From Nitratireductor aquimarinus (lineage in GTDB: Bacteria; Pseudomonadota; Alphaproteobacteria; Rhizobiales; Rhizobiaceae), in NCBI RefSeq assembly GCF_017255295.1, contig NZ_JAFKDE010000005.1:248001-312000 (forward strand): 64,000 nucleotides of DNA, read 5' to 3'. How positions within the stretch are numbered: position 1 is the stretch's first letter; every line of letters begins with the position of its first letter. The notes beneath the pieces are model-generated. The model saw only the letters and a program-made list of their open reading frames with translations. It was not told where the DNA came from and made no database searches. The position numbers were made by a program, and so were the translations under genes. This document shows positions 47,141-55,478 of the stretch, one piece after another.

Positions 47141-47310
47141 ATGTTACTTATATGGTGAAGGCAACGTCGTTATTGGACAGGGCGGACCAGGAAGGTTCAA
47201 TGCGCGCGCCTAATGCGCTGAAATGAACCGATTTCGCCGCTCCCGAAATCATGCGAGAGCATGCATCACTTTGTTTTTCATATATTATTTTACCGGGAGC
47301 GGATGCATCT

Positions 47311-47685
47311 TTATATAGCGGCGTATATCGCCTGACGGACAGTGCTCCGGCGCAGGACATCCAGTACGCCGGTTGATCTGCGTATCAGGGACTTGACAGC
47401 CCGCTTCTTCATCTTGGCGATCCGTCGTTCGCACCATCCGAACAATTGAGGCATCAGCCACTCACAATGACGATAGGCCTCTTCAAGTGAAACATCTGCA
47501 CGCTGTCGAGCAAACAGCTCCCGATCTCCCTTTGGCATATGGAAAGGCAACCCCAACGGCATCTGGCCTGTCTGTTGCTGCATGGATGCAATCCGCCTCC
47601 CGTCATCCGGGGGAAGCATTGTGACGGTGAAACCGCCATGAAGTACAAGCAGTAGCGCGATACTGGCGGCAGCTTTCAGAAACAT
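47311..47685 (-). CDS. Small exported/membrane Cys-x10-Cys protein (paralogue 5)
   Basis: A 124-residue protein. GGAGGAGGAAAG precedes the ATG at 47685 and a hydrophobic N-terminus (residues 2-22) suggests export or anchoring. Its two Cys (74 and 85) form C-EWL-x7-C, again ten residues apart and followed by basic residues. The C-terminal 40 residues are very basic and helical (KMKKRAVKSLIRRSTG). It lies 164 bases downstream of paralogue 4 on the same strand with a hairpin between, so partial read-through is possible. No known family. Confidence 0.65.
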   Translation of the reverse strand: MFLKAAASIALLLVLHGGFTVTMLPPDDGRRIASMQQQTGQMPLGLPFHMPKGDRELFARQRADVSLEEAYRHCEWLMPQLFGWCERRIAKMKKRAVKSLIRRSTGVLDVLRRSTVRQAIYAAI

Positions 47686-47788
47686 TGTCTTTCCTCCTCC
47701 ATCCCAGTCACCCAGACGCTGGCGCGGACACTTCCGTCTTTCGACGCAGTGCAACCATGTCGTCGTCGGATATGTGCGCAGACATGAA

Positions 47789-47813
47789 GCAGGCCGTCGC
47801 GATGACGGCCTGC
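47789..47813 (-). terminator. Hairpin between paralogues 4 and 5
   Basis: GCAGGCCGTC / GACGGCCTGC, an exact 10-bp stem with a 5-base loop, followed on the minus strand by TTCATGT. It is 37 bases after the stop of the gene at 47850 and could attenuate rather than stop transcription into the gene at 47311. Confidence 0.6.
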
Positions 47814-47849
47814 AAGTGCTGAACAAGGTCCAGAGCCACAAAACCCGGT

Positions 47850-48197
47850 TTAGTAGACCGCGCCGGGTGGCGCGAAGAGCCGGGTGCAGAATGATCCGAG
47901 AGGCCCCGGCAGATACTGGCAGGGACCCCACTGCTTCTCGAGACTGGATGTCACCGTAACGGCTTGCATGCCAAGCTCTTCCGTCATGGAAGCCGGCTCC
48001 TTGAAGAGGTCCGGCACGTCTTTCAGCACCGTCTGGCTCAGCTCCGCCTGGGCAGTGTCAACAGGCAGCGGAAGCACCCCGGTCTTCAAAAGGTCCAGTT
48101 TGGTTCCACCTTCAGCCTGCGCCCCAGTCATCAGACTTGCGGACAAACCAAAGAGCGAAAATGCAATCACTGCGGAATTTGCAAACCTGCTATTCAT
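47850..48197 (-). CDS. Small exported Cys-x10-Cys protein (paralogue 4)
   Basis: A 115-residue protein with a clear signal peptide (residues 1-28, ending TGAQA-EG). The mature part has only two Cys, 93 and 104, in C-QYL-x-G-x5-C near the C-terminus. The preceding helix (LSQTVLKDVPDLFKEPASM) is amphipathic. GCAGGAGAG precedes the ATG at 48197 and the palindrome TTAGCCAACTAA lies 21 bases upstream. Divergent from the lytic transglycosylase at 48400. No known family. Confidence 0.75.
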   Translation of the reverse strand: MNSRFANSAVIAFSLFGLSASLMTGAQAEGGTKLDLLKTGVLPLPVDTAQAELSQTVLKDVPDLFKEPASMTEELGMQAVTVTSSLEKQWGPCQYLPGPLGSFCTRLFAPPGAVY

Positions 48198-48218
48198 CGG
48201 TTCTCTCCTGCTGGTTAA

Positions 48219-48230
48219 TTAGCCAACTAA
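48219..48230 (-). promoter_or_regulatory. Palindromic operator O3
   Basis: TTAGCCAACTAA, identical to O2 and at the same distance (21 bases) from its start codon at 48197. The lytic transglycosylase gene starts 170 bases away on the other strand and could in principle share it. Confidence 0.65.
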
Positions 48231-48399
48231 ACAATGAATTGAAAACTTGTGCAATCGCGCAGATCTGCCGTAATTCCGCCGGAAAGGGTTCGGTAATGAC
48301 CGCCATGCTATAGAAACTGGCGGTTGCGGCCGGTGCGGCGTTGTGTAATCGCTGGCAACATCACTTTATATAGCCATCTTTAATTTTAAGGAGAGCGAT

Positions 48400-49215
48400 A
48401 TGGCTTTCGCGGGAAGAGCGGCTCTGCTGGCCGCTTCGTTTTGTGCCTCACTTCTCACGGCGGGATATGCCTCCGCTGCTCAATGCGGAAACAATGCCGG
48501 CGGCTTCGAGAACTGGAAGGCTCAGTTCAGCCGCGAAGCAGCCTCCCGGGGCATCGGACAACGCGGCCTGAACGCACTGGCAAACACGCGTTACGCCAGC
48601 AAGACCATCGCCGCCGACCGCGGTCAGAAGAGCTTCAAGCTCACCCTCAAATCCTTCATGCAGAAGCGCGGCTCGAACGCCATCGTTTCCCGCGGCAAGG
48701 GCATGAAGAAGAAATATGCGCGTCTCTTCGCCAATATCGAACAGCGTTACGGCGTACCCGCCGGCCCGCTGATCGCCATCTGGGGCATGGAAACCGGCTT
48801 TGGCGGCTTCCTCGGCAACCAGAACATTGTCTCCGCCGTCGCCACGCTCGCCTATGACTGCCGCCGTTCGGAGTTCTTCACCGGCCATCTCTATGGCGCG
48901 CTCACAATGGTGGATCGCGGCATGCTCGATCCCAATGCCAAAGGCGCTGCCCATGGCGAGATCGGCCAGACACAGTTCCTTCCCGGCAACGCGCTGAAAT
49001 ACGGTGTGGACGGTGACGGAAACGGCCGCGTCGACATGATCCGTTCGCAGGCCGACGCCCTCGCCTCGACCGCAAACTTCCTGCGTGCCCATGGCTGGCA
49101 GCGCGGCGCCGGCTACCAGCCGGGACAGCCGAACTTCCGCGCCATTCAGGGCTGGAACGCAGCAAGCGTCTACCAGCAGGCCATCGCCATCATGGCCAAG
49201 GAAATTGATGGGTGA
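48400..49215 (+). CDS. Lytic murein transglycosylase (SLT_2/MltB-like)
   Basis: A 271-residue exported protein: signal peptide (residues 1-26, ending ASAAQ), then the MltB-type fold with KKYARLFANIEQRYGVPAGPLIAIWGMETGFGG, whose Glu is the expected catalytic acid, and the later GEIGQTQFLPGNALKYGVDGDGNGRVD. It cleaves the MurNAc-GlcNAc bond of peptidoglycan with anhydro-sugar formation. TAAGGAGAGCG precedes the ATG. No lipobox, so probably soluble in the periplasm. It is shorter than E. coli MltB. Confidence 0.9.
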   Translation: MAFAGRAALLAASFCASLLTAGYASAAQCGNNAGGFENWKAQFSREAASRGIGQRGLNALANTRYASKTIAADRGQKSFKLTLKSFMQKRGSNAIVSRGKGMKKKYARLFANIEQRYGVPAGPLIAIWGMETGFGGFLGNQNIVSAVATLAYDCRRSEFFTGHLYGALTMVDRGMLDPNAKGAAHGEIGQTQFLPGNALKYGVDGDGNGRVDMIRSQADALASTANFLRAHGWQRGAGYQPGQPNFRAIQGWNAASVYQQAIAIMAKEIDG

Positions 49216-49335
49216 GAAGCGTTCCGCGTAGCGGACAAAAAGCCAAATCATTGGCTTTTTGAGCGACGAACGCCCGAAGCCATAGCGAAGGGCCGGCAGG
49301 CGCCCAAATCAGTCTCCCAGCTCAGCGCACAAAAA

Positions 49336-49355
49336 AGCCGGCATCACTGCCGGCT
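49336..49355. terminator. Bidirectional terminator between the transglycosylase gene and argG
   Basis: AGCCGGCA / TGCCGGCT, an 8-bp stem with a 4-base loop, flanked by six A on the left and five T on the right, so it can stop transcription from either side. Confidence 0.9.
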
Positions 49356-49385
49356 TTTTCTTTATCAGGCGTTGCGCCCGGCTGA

Positions 49386-50609
49386 TCAGCTGCCGCGCTT
49401 GCGGGCTGCCAGCGTGCGCAGGCGCAGTGCGTTGAGCTTGATGAAGCCTGCAGCGTCCTTCTGGTCGTATGCGCCCTGGTCGTCCTCGAAGGTCACCAGC
49501 GCATCGGAATAGAGCGACTTGTCGGACTTGCGGCCGGTCACGATGACATTGCCCTTGTAGAGCTTCAGGCGCACTTCGCCTTCCACGTCTTCCTGGCTCT
49601 TGTCGATGGCCGCCTGCAGCATCTCGCGCTCCGGCGAGAACCAGAGACCGTTGTAGATGAGCTCTGCATAACGCGGCATCAGCTCGTCCTTGAGGTGGGC
49701 AGCGCCACGATCAAGCGTCAGCGACTCCATCGCGCGGTGCGCGGCAAGCAGGATCGTGCCGCCCGGCGTTTCATAAACGCCGCGCGACTTCATGCCAACG
49801 AAGCGGTTCTCGACCAGATCGATGCGGCCAATGCCGTTGTCGCGGCCCAGATCGTTCAGCGCCTGCAGCAGCGTTGCCGGCGACATTGCCTCGCCATTGA
49901 TGGCAACCGCGTCGCCCGCCTTGAAGGAGATGGTGATCTCGGTCGGCTCGTCCGGCGCATCCATCGGCGAAACGCTGCGCTGGTGAACATATTCCGGCGG
50001 CTCGACCCACGGATCTTCAAGCACCTTGCCCTCGGAGGAGGAGTGCAGAAGGTTCGCGTCAACGGAGAACGGAGCCTCGCCCTGCTTGTCCTTCGGCACC
50101 GGGATCTGGTGCGCCTGGGCGAACTCGAGCAGGTCGGTGCGGGACTTGTAGGTCCAGTCACGCCACGGCGCGATCACCTTGATGTCGGGGTTCAGCGCAT
50201 AGGCCGAAAGCTCGAAGCGCACCTGATCGTTGCCCTTGCCGGTCGCGCCATGCGCAACGGCGTCAGCGCCGGTCTCGGCAGCGATCTCGACCAGCCGCTT
50301 GGAGATCAGCGGGCGGGCAATGGAGGTGCCCAGCAGGTAGATGCCTTCATAGACCGCATTGGCGCGGAACATCGGGAACACGAAGTCGCGCACGAACTCC
50401 TCGCGGAGATCCTCGATGTAGATCTCCTTGATCCCCATCATCTCGGCTTTTCTGCGCGCCGGCTCCAGCTCGTCGCCCTGGCCGAGATCGGCGGTGAAGG
50501 TCACCACTTCGGCGCCCAGTTCGGTCTGGAGCCATTTGAGGATGATCGAGGTGTCGAGACCGCCCGAATAGGCAAGCACGACCTTTTTAACGTCTTTGAG
50601 TTTCGTCAT
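49386..50609 (-). CDS. argG: Argininosuccinate synthase
   Basis: A 407-residue enzyme that joins citrulline and aspartate in arginine synthesis. The ATP-pyrophosphatase loop is [16 protein letters not shown]; further landmarks are [34 protein letters not shown] and [11 protein letters not shown]. Length and ends are standard for the type I family. It has its own terminator and no operon partner here. Confidence 0.96.
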   Translation of the reverse strand: MTKLKDVKKVVLAYSGGLDTSIILKWLQTELGAEVVTFTADLGQGDELEPARRKAEMMGIKEIYIEDLREEFVRDFVFPMFRANAVYEGIYLLGTSIARPLISKRLVEIAAETGADAVAHGATGKGNDQVRFELSAYALNPDIKVIAPWRDWTYKSRTDLLEFAQAHQIPVPKDKQGEAPFSVDANLLHSSSEGKVLEDPWVEPPEYVHQRSVSPMDAPDEPTEITISFKAGDAVAINGEAMSPATLLQALNDLGRDNGIGRIDLVENRFVGMKSRGVYETPGGTILLAAHRAMESLTLDRGAAHLKDELMPRYAELIYNGLWFSPEREMLQAAIDKSQEDVEGEVRLKLYKGNVIVTGRKSDKSLYSDALVTFEDDQGAYDQKDAAGFIKLNALRLRTLAARKRGS

Positions 50610-50782
50610 GGTCTTTCCCGGTAAGAGAAGTTCGGCATGGCCGGCCGGCTCCGCACTTCGGAGCCTCCAGGGTCGAGGCGACTAATATCAGGAATGACGG
50701 CGCGGGCAAGGCCAGACCCCGCAAATGAGAGAGGCCACACCGTCACCGGCATGGCCTCCTCATGCTCATTCCCGCGCAATCC

Positions 50783-52324
50783 TCAGGCCGCTTCCAGCGT
50801 CGCCACCGTTTTCAGCGCGCCATCCAGCATCTCGCCCTTTTCGTCCTTGAGCGCCGCTTCACGCAGCCGGCGCAGCCAGTCGGCCGCGTCCTCACGGCCC
50901 TCCAGAAGCGTCAATCCGGACAGAACCCGGTCAAACTTGGAATGCCCGCGCACATGCGTGTCGCTATAGCCCTTGATGAGCCTGCGGCAGTTGAGAATCT
51001 CCACCGCCAGCCCATAATCGCGTCGCGCCGTATCAAGCGCCAGCGCATACCAGCGGTCCAGATGCTCCTTCTCGACCTGATGGCGCAGGAGCGACCGACG
51101 CCAGGGCCGCAGCGTTCCAATCACCCACAGCGCCCCAAAGCCGAACAGGCTGTCGGTGCGGATGCGCCGGCCGCGATTGATGCGGCGGTCGACCCATTTC
51201 GAAAGACCCGGCCGGTTTTCGATGAAACGCCCCAGCCCCGTGGGCAGCGTGCCGCAGAACTCTTCGACGCGCGGATGGAAGAACTCGGTCACCTGCAGCA
51301 CATTGGCGTCGCCGACCTTCATTTCCTTTCGGATGCGCTCGGCCCGCGCCGTGCGCGTCTTCAGATCCGCCACGCGCAAAATGTCGTCATAGCACATGGC
51401 GTTCGCCACATGCTTTGCAGCGGCCTCGCCCAGCGCGTGATCCTTCTCGTCACTGTCCAGCGCCAGCGCCTGATCGAGCCTGTCCAGATACTCCGCGCCA
51501 TAGGCGAGATCCTGATAGTCGACCACCTTGCGCAGCCCGGCGAGCGCCATCGCCCTCACCGGTACGGGATAGGCATCGGCGCGCACTGCCAGCGCGTTCC
51601 ACGCGGCAACCAGCCGCTCCGGCCCGGCAACGGCGATCCTCTGCCCGGCCGGCGGCGCATCCTGAACAACCGCAGAAGCATCTTCACCGGCAACCGTGCG
51701 CTCGAACGCCTTGCCGAAGGCAGCCAGGCTGGCCTTCACACCGCGTCCGGAAGCCTCGATGGTCTCTTCATAGCTCTCGCGCGCAAACGGCAATGCGCCG
51801 GAACCGGCCAGCGCGCCGAACAGGCTCGACGAGATCACCGACCCAGCCTCGACCGCCACCTTTTCCATGTCGAAGCAGATGTAGCGGCTGGCCGCCTCAC
51901 GCGCATTTTTGTGAACGGTGGGCGAGTCTGCGCGGCCGTCACCCGGCTCGATCTTCTCCGACACGGCAGCGATGCGGTGCGCCGAGGCGATCAGCGTCGT
52001 GCGGTCGGGCGTCACGAAACCGCGCATCACCGCACGGCCCGCCTCCATCAGCTCGGCGGCAATCAGGATATCGATATCGCCCTGTGCCGGAGCCAGCGAA
52101 AAGACCGGACGGCGGCCGGTGTCGGGACACATCTCGACATAGTAGATCGTCGCGCCGGTGCGCTGGGCCACGCCGGCAACGGAGGTTGCCTGGGCGAGAT
52201 ATCCGTTGCGCTCGGCAACATCGGTGATCCAATTGGTCAGCACACCGCCGCCCTGCCCGCCAACGGCGAGAATGGCGAGCTTGATGATCTTCTGGTCTTC
52301 GTTTGCTTTCATCCGTTTGGCCAT
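50783..52324 (-). CDS. iorB: Indolepyruvate ferredoxin oxidoreductase beta subunit, extended form
   Basis: A 513-residue protein. Residues about 10-200 are the gamma-type pyruvate oxidoreductase domain (LAILAVGGQGGGVLTNWITDVAERNGYLAQATSVAGVAQRTG). The remaining roughly 300 residues are an extension present in many proteobacterial IorB proteins and absent from archaeal IorB of about 200 residues. With IorA it converts indole-3-pyruvate and other aryl pyruvates to aryl-acetyl-CoA, reducing ferredoxin. Start taken as ATG 52324, 5 bases after the iorA stop; the ATG at 52312 is also possible. Confidence 0.88.
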   Translation of the reverse strand: MAKRMKANEDQKIIKLAILAVGGQGGGVLTNWITDVAERNGYLAQATSVAGVAQRTGATIYYVEMCPDTGRRPVFSLAPAQGDIDILIAAELMEAGRAVMRGFVTPDRTTLIASAHRIAAVSEKIEPGDGRADSPTVHKNAREAASRYICFDMEKVAVEAGSVISSSLFGALAGSGALPFARESYEETIEASGRGVKASLAAFGKAFERTVAGEDASAVVQDAPPAGQRIAVAGPERLVAAWNALAVRADAYPVPVRAMALAGLRKVVDYQDLAYGAEYLDRLDQALALDSDEKDHALGEAAAKHVANAMCYDDILRVADLKTRTARAERIRKEMKVGDANVLQVTEFFHPRVEEFCGTLPTGLGRFIENRPGLSKWVDRRINRGRRIRTDSLFGFGALWVIGTLRPWRRSLLRHQVEKEHLDRWYALALDTARRDYGLAVEILNCRRLIKGYSDTHVRGHSKFDRVLSGLTLLEGREDAADWLRRLREAALKDEKGEMLDGALKTVATLEAA

Positions 52325-52329
52325 GGGTC

Positions 52330-54483
52330 TCAAGCCTCTCCGAATGTCAGACGCCGCTTCTCACGGCGTGTTTGCAGGAAGCCCGTCACGCGGCGACGCA
52401 GCCTGTCGGCAAACCGGTCCCACGAGCCGGGATTGTGCACCACATCGGCGCGGTAGAAGGAGGGACACAGCACCGCCGCGTCGGCCACTTCGCCGCAATT
52501 GCCGCAACCGACACAGGTGTGGTCAATGGACGCCACCGGATCATCGCGCAGCGGGTCATCCAGCTTCTTGACCGAGAGCGACGGACAGCCCGACAGCCGC
52601 ATGCAGGCGTGATCGCCGGTGCACACATCCTCGTCCACGCCGAAGCGCGGCTTCACCACACGCTCGCCGCCGGAGATCGCCTTGGCGGTCTGCGGCTTTT
52701 CGCGACGCTGCCTGTTGAGCATGCATTCGGACGACGCGACGATGACCTTCGGTCCCTTCTCCTCCGTCGTCAGCGCCTCGCGCAGCGCGGCGCGCACCTT
52801 GGTCACGTCATAGGTGCGATCAATATGCCGAACCCATTTCACGCCCATTCCCTTCACCGCATCGGTGATCGGATGCTGGGTCGACTTGGTGGGATTGTCG
52901 GCGCGCGAGGAAAGCACGTCCTGCCCGCCCGTGGCCGCCGAATAGAAATTGTCCACCACAACGATCACGCCGTCATTCTGGTTGAACACGGCATTGCCAA
53001 TGGAGGAGGTCAGACCGTTGTGCCAGAAGCCACCATCGCCCACAAAGGAGATGGAGCGGCGCTTGGCGTCAGGCGAATTGAAGGCCGAGGCGGAGGCCGG
53101 GCCGAGACCATAGCCCATGGTCGTCGCCCCCAGCTCGAAGGGCGGCATGATCGAAAACAGATGACAGCCGATATCCGACGAGATGTGGTGCGGTCCGAGT
53201 TCCTTTTCGATCAGCTTCGTCGCAGCGAAGATCGGCCGTTCCGGGCAGCCGGTGCAAAAGCCCGGCGGACGCCCCGGCACCACCTTGGCGAGATCCGCCG
53301 CCAGCGTGTTCTCGCCCGACGCATTGGGCGCCAGCACCTGCGCGGCCAGCAGCTCCGGCGCGTTGGCGCGCAGATAGGCGCTGATGCCGTCCAGCATCAC
53401 CTGCCCAGTGTATTCGCCGGCCATCGGCAGAATGTCCTTGCCGAGGATGCGCGTGTCGAGCCCCTTCTTGTGCATCAGCGAGGCAATCGCCTGCTCGAGA
53501 TAGTTGGGCTGCCCCTCCTCCACGATCAGGATCGAATCCTTGTCGGCGCAGAAGTCGATCACTTCATCGTCGATCAGCGGATAAACCGCATTGAGTACAT
53601 AGAGCGGCACATCCGTTTCGCCGTAGACATCGGCAAGACCGATGCGCTGCAGCGCGCGGATGACGCTGTTGTACATGCCGCCCTGCAGGATGATCCCGGC
53701 CTTGCCCCGGTCGGGACCGAAGAACTCGTTGATCCTGCGCGAGCGGATGAAATCGACCGCCGCCGGCATGCGCTTTTCCACCTTCTCCTTCTCATGCAGG
53801 AAGGAGGCCGGCGGCAGCACGATGCGGTTGGTGTCGCGGCGCGGGTTCTCAAGCGCGTCGGCCACGGTCATCCCGGGCCGTTTGTTTTCCTTGGTCTCGA
53901 AACTGCCGGTCACATGGCAGCTGCGGATGCGCACCATCAGCATGACCGGTGTGTTGGACGCTTCGGAAAGCTCGAACCCGTCTTCGACTGCCTTCACGAT
54001 GGACGGCAGGTTGGGCCGCGGGTCGAGCAGCCAGACCTGGCTCTTCATGGCGAAGGGGTGGCTGCGCTCCTGCATGATCGAGGAGCCTTCGCCATAATCC
54101 TCACCCACGATGATCAGCGCCCCACCCGTCACGCCGCCGGAGGCGAGGTTGGCGAGCGCATCGGAGGCGACGTTCAGGCCGACCGACGATTTGAAGGTGC
54201 ATGCGCCGCGAATGGGATAGTGAACCGAAGCGGCGAGCATGGCGGTCGCCGTCGCCTCGGAGGCGCTTGCCTCGAAGTGCACGCCAAGCTCGCCCAGAAT
54301 GTCCTGCGCGTCGGCAAGCACGTCCATCAAATGGCTGATCGGCGCGCCCTGATAGCCACCGACATAACCCACGCCACACTGCAGGAGCGCCTTGGTGATG
54401 GCCAGAATGCCCTCGCCGTGAAAGGTCTCACCGGCCCCGAGGCGAAGCTTCTGAACCTCCTTCACGAACGAACGTTCTGCCAT
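52330..54483 (-). CDS. iorA: Indolepyruvate ferredoxin oxidoreductase alpha subunit
   Basis: A 717-residue TPP enzyme. It contains the N-terminal pyruvate:ferredoxin oxidoreductase domain (GYQGAPISHLMDVLADA; GEDYGEGSSIMQER), the TPP-binding region SFVGDGGFWHNGLTSSIGNAVFNQNDG and a C-terminal ferredoxin-like segment with Cys clusters (CTGDHACMRLSGC; CVGCGNCGEVADAAVLC). It catalyses oxidative decarboxylation of aryl pyruvates. The first half of the iorAB pair, starting 53 bases after the marR stop on the same strand. Confidence 0.93.
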   Translation of the reverse strand: MAERSFVKEVQKLRLGAGETFHGEGILAITKALLQCGVGYVGGYQGAPISHLMDVLADAQDILGELGVHFEASASEATATAMLAASVHYPIRGACTFKSSVGLNVASDALANLASGGVTGGALIIVGEDYGEGSSIMQERSHPFAMKSQVWLLDPRPNLPSIVKAVEDGFELSEASNTPVMLMVRIRSCHVTGSFETKENKRPGMTVADALENPRRDTNRIVLPPASFLHEKEKVEKRMPAAVDFIRSRRINEFFGPDRGKAGIILQGGMYNSVIRALQRIGLADVYGETDVPLYVLNAVYPLIDDEVIDFCADKDSILIVEEGQPNYLEQAIASLMHKKGLDTRILGKDILPMAGEYTGQVMLDGISAYLRANAPELLAAQVLAPNASGENTLAADLAKVVPGRPPGFCTGCPERPIFAATKLIEKELGPHHISSDIGCHLFSIMPPFELGATTMGYGLGPASASAFNSPDAKRRSISFVGDGGFWHNGLTSSIGNAVFNQNDGVIVVVDNFYSAATGGQDVLSSRADNPTKSTQHPITDAVKGMGVKWVRHIDRTYDVTKVRAALREALTTEEKGPKVIVASSECMLNRQRREKPQTAKAISGGERVVKPRFGVDEDVCTGDHACMRLSGCPSLSVKKLDDPLRDDPVASIDHTCVGCGNCGEVADAAVLCPSFYRADVVHNPGSWDRFADRLRRRVTGFLQTRREKRRLTFGEA

Positions 54484-54536
54484 GGTGCATTCTCCCGTCT
54501 CATGCGCCGGGGCTGATCGCCCTCAAGCGCAATCTG

Positions 54537-55019
54537 CTAGAAATCGTGTTGTCGGATGTTGCCCAGTATTTTCTGAAGCGTGGCGATGAAGGCGGAATAC
54601 TCCGCCTCGTCGATGTCATTGAACATCTCGGCAAAGGCGTCGTGCATGGCCGGCCATGCACGGTTGAACTCCTCACGCCCCTTGTCGGTCAGAAAGATGT
54701 GTCGCGTGCGGCTGTCATCCTGACAGGCTTCGCGCCGCACCAGCCCCTGCGTTTCAAGCGCGTCGAGCGTCCGGCTCATGGTCGACTGTTCGATGACGGT
54801 GTAGACCGACAATTCGTTGATCGACATCCCGTCGCCAACCATCAGAACCGCCAGTGCGCGCGCCTGCGGAACGGTCAGCCCCTGCTCCCGTAAATCATGG
54901 CGCAGCGTCGCGTTGTAACGCCCCATGATCCGGTTCATCAGATAGGGTGCAAAGTGCTGAAGCCCCATCTGGCCCAGCGTTGCGATCCTCGGGGTCTTGC
55001 CGTCCTGCCGTTCGTCCAT
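54537..55019 (-). CDS. MarR-family transcriptional regulator
   Basis: A 160-residue MarR protein (LTVPQARALAVLMVGDGMSINELSVYTVIEQSTMSRTLDALETQGLVRREACQDDSRTRHIFLTDKG covers the winged helix and wing). It directly precedes iorAB on the same strand, so autoregulation of the aryl-pyruvate/aryl-acetate genes is likely. Its ATG overlaps the stop of the upstream ORF by one base (TGATG). It is not closely similar to the MarR encoded at 7072. Confidence 0.9.
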   Translation of the reverse strand: MDERQDGKTPRIATLGQMGLQHFAPYLMNRIMGRYNATLRHDLREQGLTVPQARALAVLMVGDGMSINELSVYTVIEQSTMSRTLDALETQGLVRREACQDDSRTRHIFLTDKGREEFNRAWPAMHDAFAEMFNDIDEAEYSAFIATLQKILGNIRQHDF

Positions 55020-55465
55020 CAGAGCTTCTCCGCCAACAGATGCTCCGAACCGCCAGCCGGCTTTCCGCTCAGCCCCGCACCCTGCCGGATGGACCCGCCA
55101 ATGGATATCCGCCGATCACGACCAGACCTGAGAAGCCCACGCCACCGAGAGGACGCAGCACGGGCTGCAAAAGAGCCCATCGCTTCGAGGTCTGCCGGCA
55201 CAGATGCGCCGTGGTCGATGATCGTGTTTGATGAACTGCCGATATGCCGGTTCGAAATTGCTTCAACGCGGCCTGCATAGGCCTCGCGCTGCGCGTCTGT
55301 CCATTCCCCGTTGGTCGGACCCTTCGGCTTTCCAGCCTTATCACCCGTCACATGGCAGCGCGCCCTGGAATGGCGGCGCGACACCGAGGCGCGACCGCAC
55401 GGATATACGGTCGCGTGAAGCGCCTTTACGACGCTGCCATGGAAGTGTGTTTCGGGTCCGGTCAT
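55019..55465 (-). CDS. Hypothetical protein between the cyclase and marR genes
   Basis: A 148-codon frame. Support for its reality is positional: GGAG sits 6 bases before the ATG at 55465, which is 13 bases after the cyclase stop, and the stop overlaps the marR start (TGATG). The product is basic at first (VSRRHSRARCHVTGDKAGKPKG) and then polar, with no signal peptide and no domain I recognise. Composition partly looks like out-of-frame GC-rich DNA, so a decayed gene or a spurious frame is possible. Confidence 0.4.
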   Translation of the reverse strand: MTGPETHFHGSVVKALHATVYPCGRASVSRRHSRARCHVTGDKAGKPKGPTNGEWTDAQREAYAGRVEAISNRHIGSSSNTIIDHGASVPADLEAMGSFAARAASSRWRGLLRSGRDRRISIGGSIRQGAGLSGKPAGGSEHLLAEKL

Positions 55466-55478
55466 CGGAAGCTCCGGC

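Noticed and set aside
47148-47360. A 70-codon minus-strand frame as a sixth small protein
   Set aside because: No ribosome site, no signal peptide and no Cys-x10-Cys pair; it overlaps the end of the gene at 47311.
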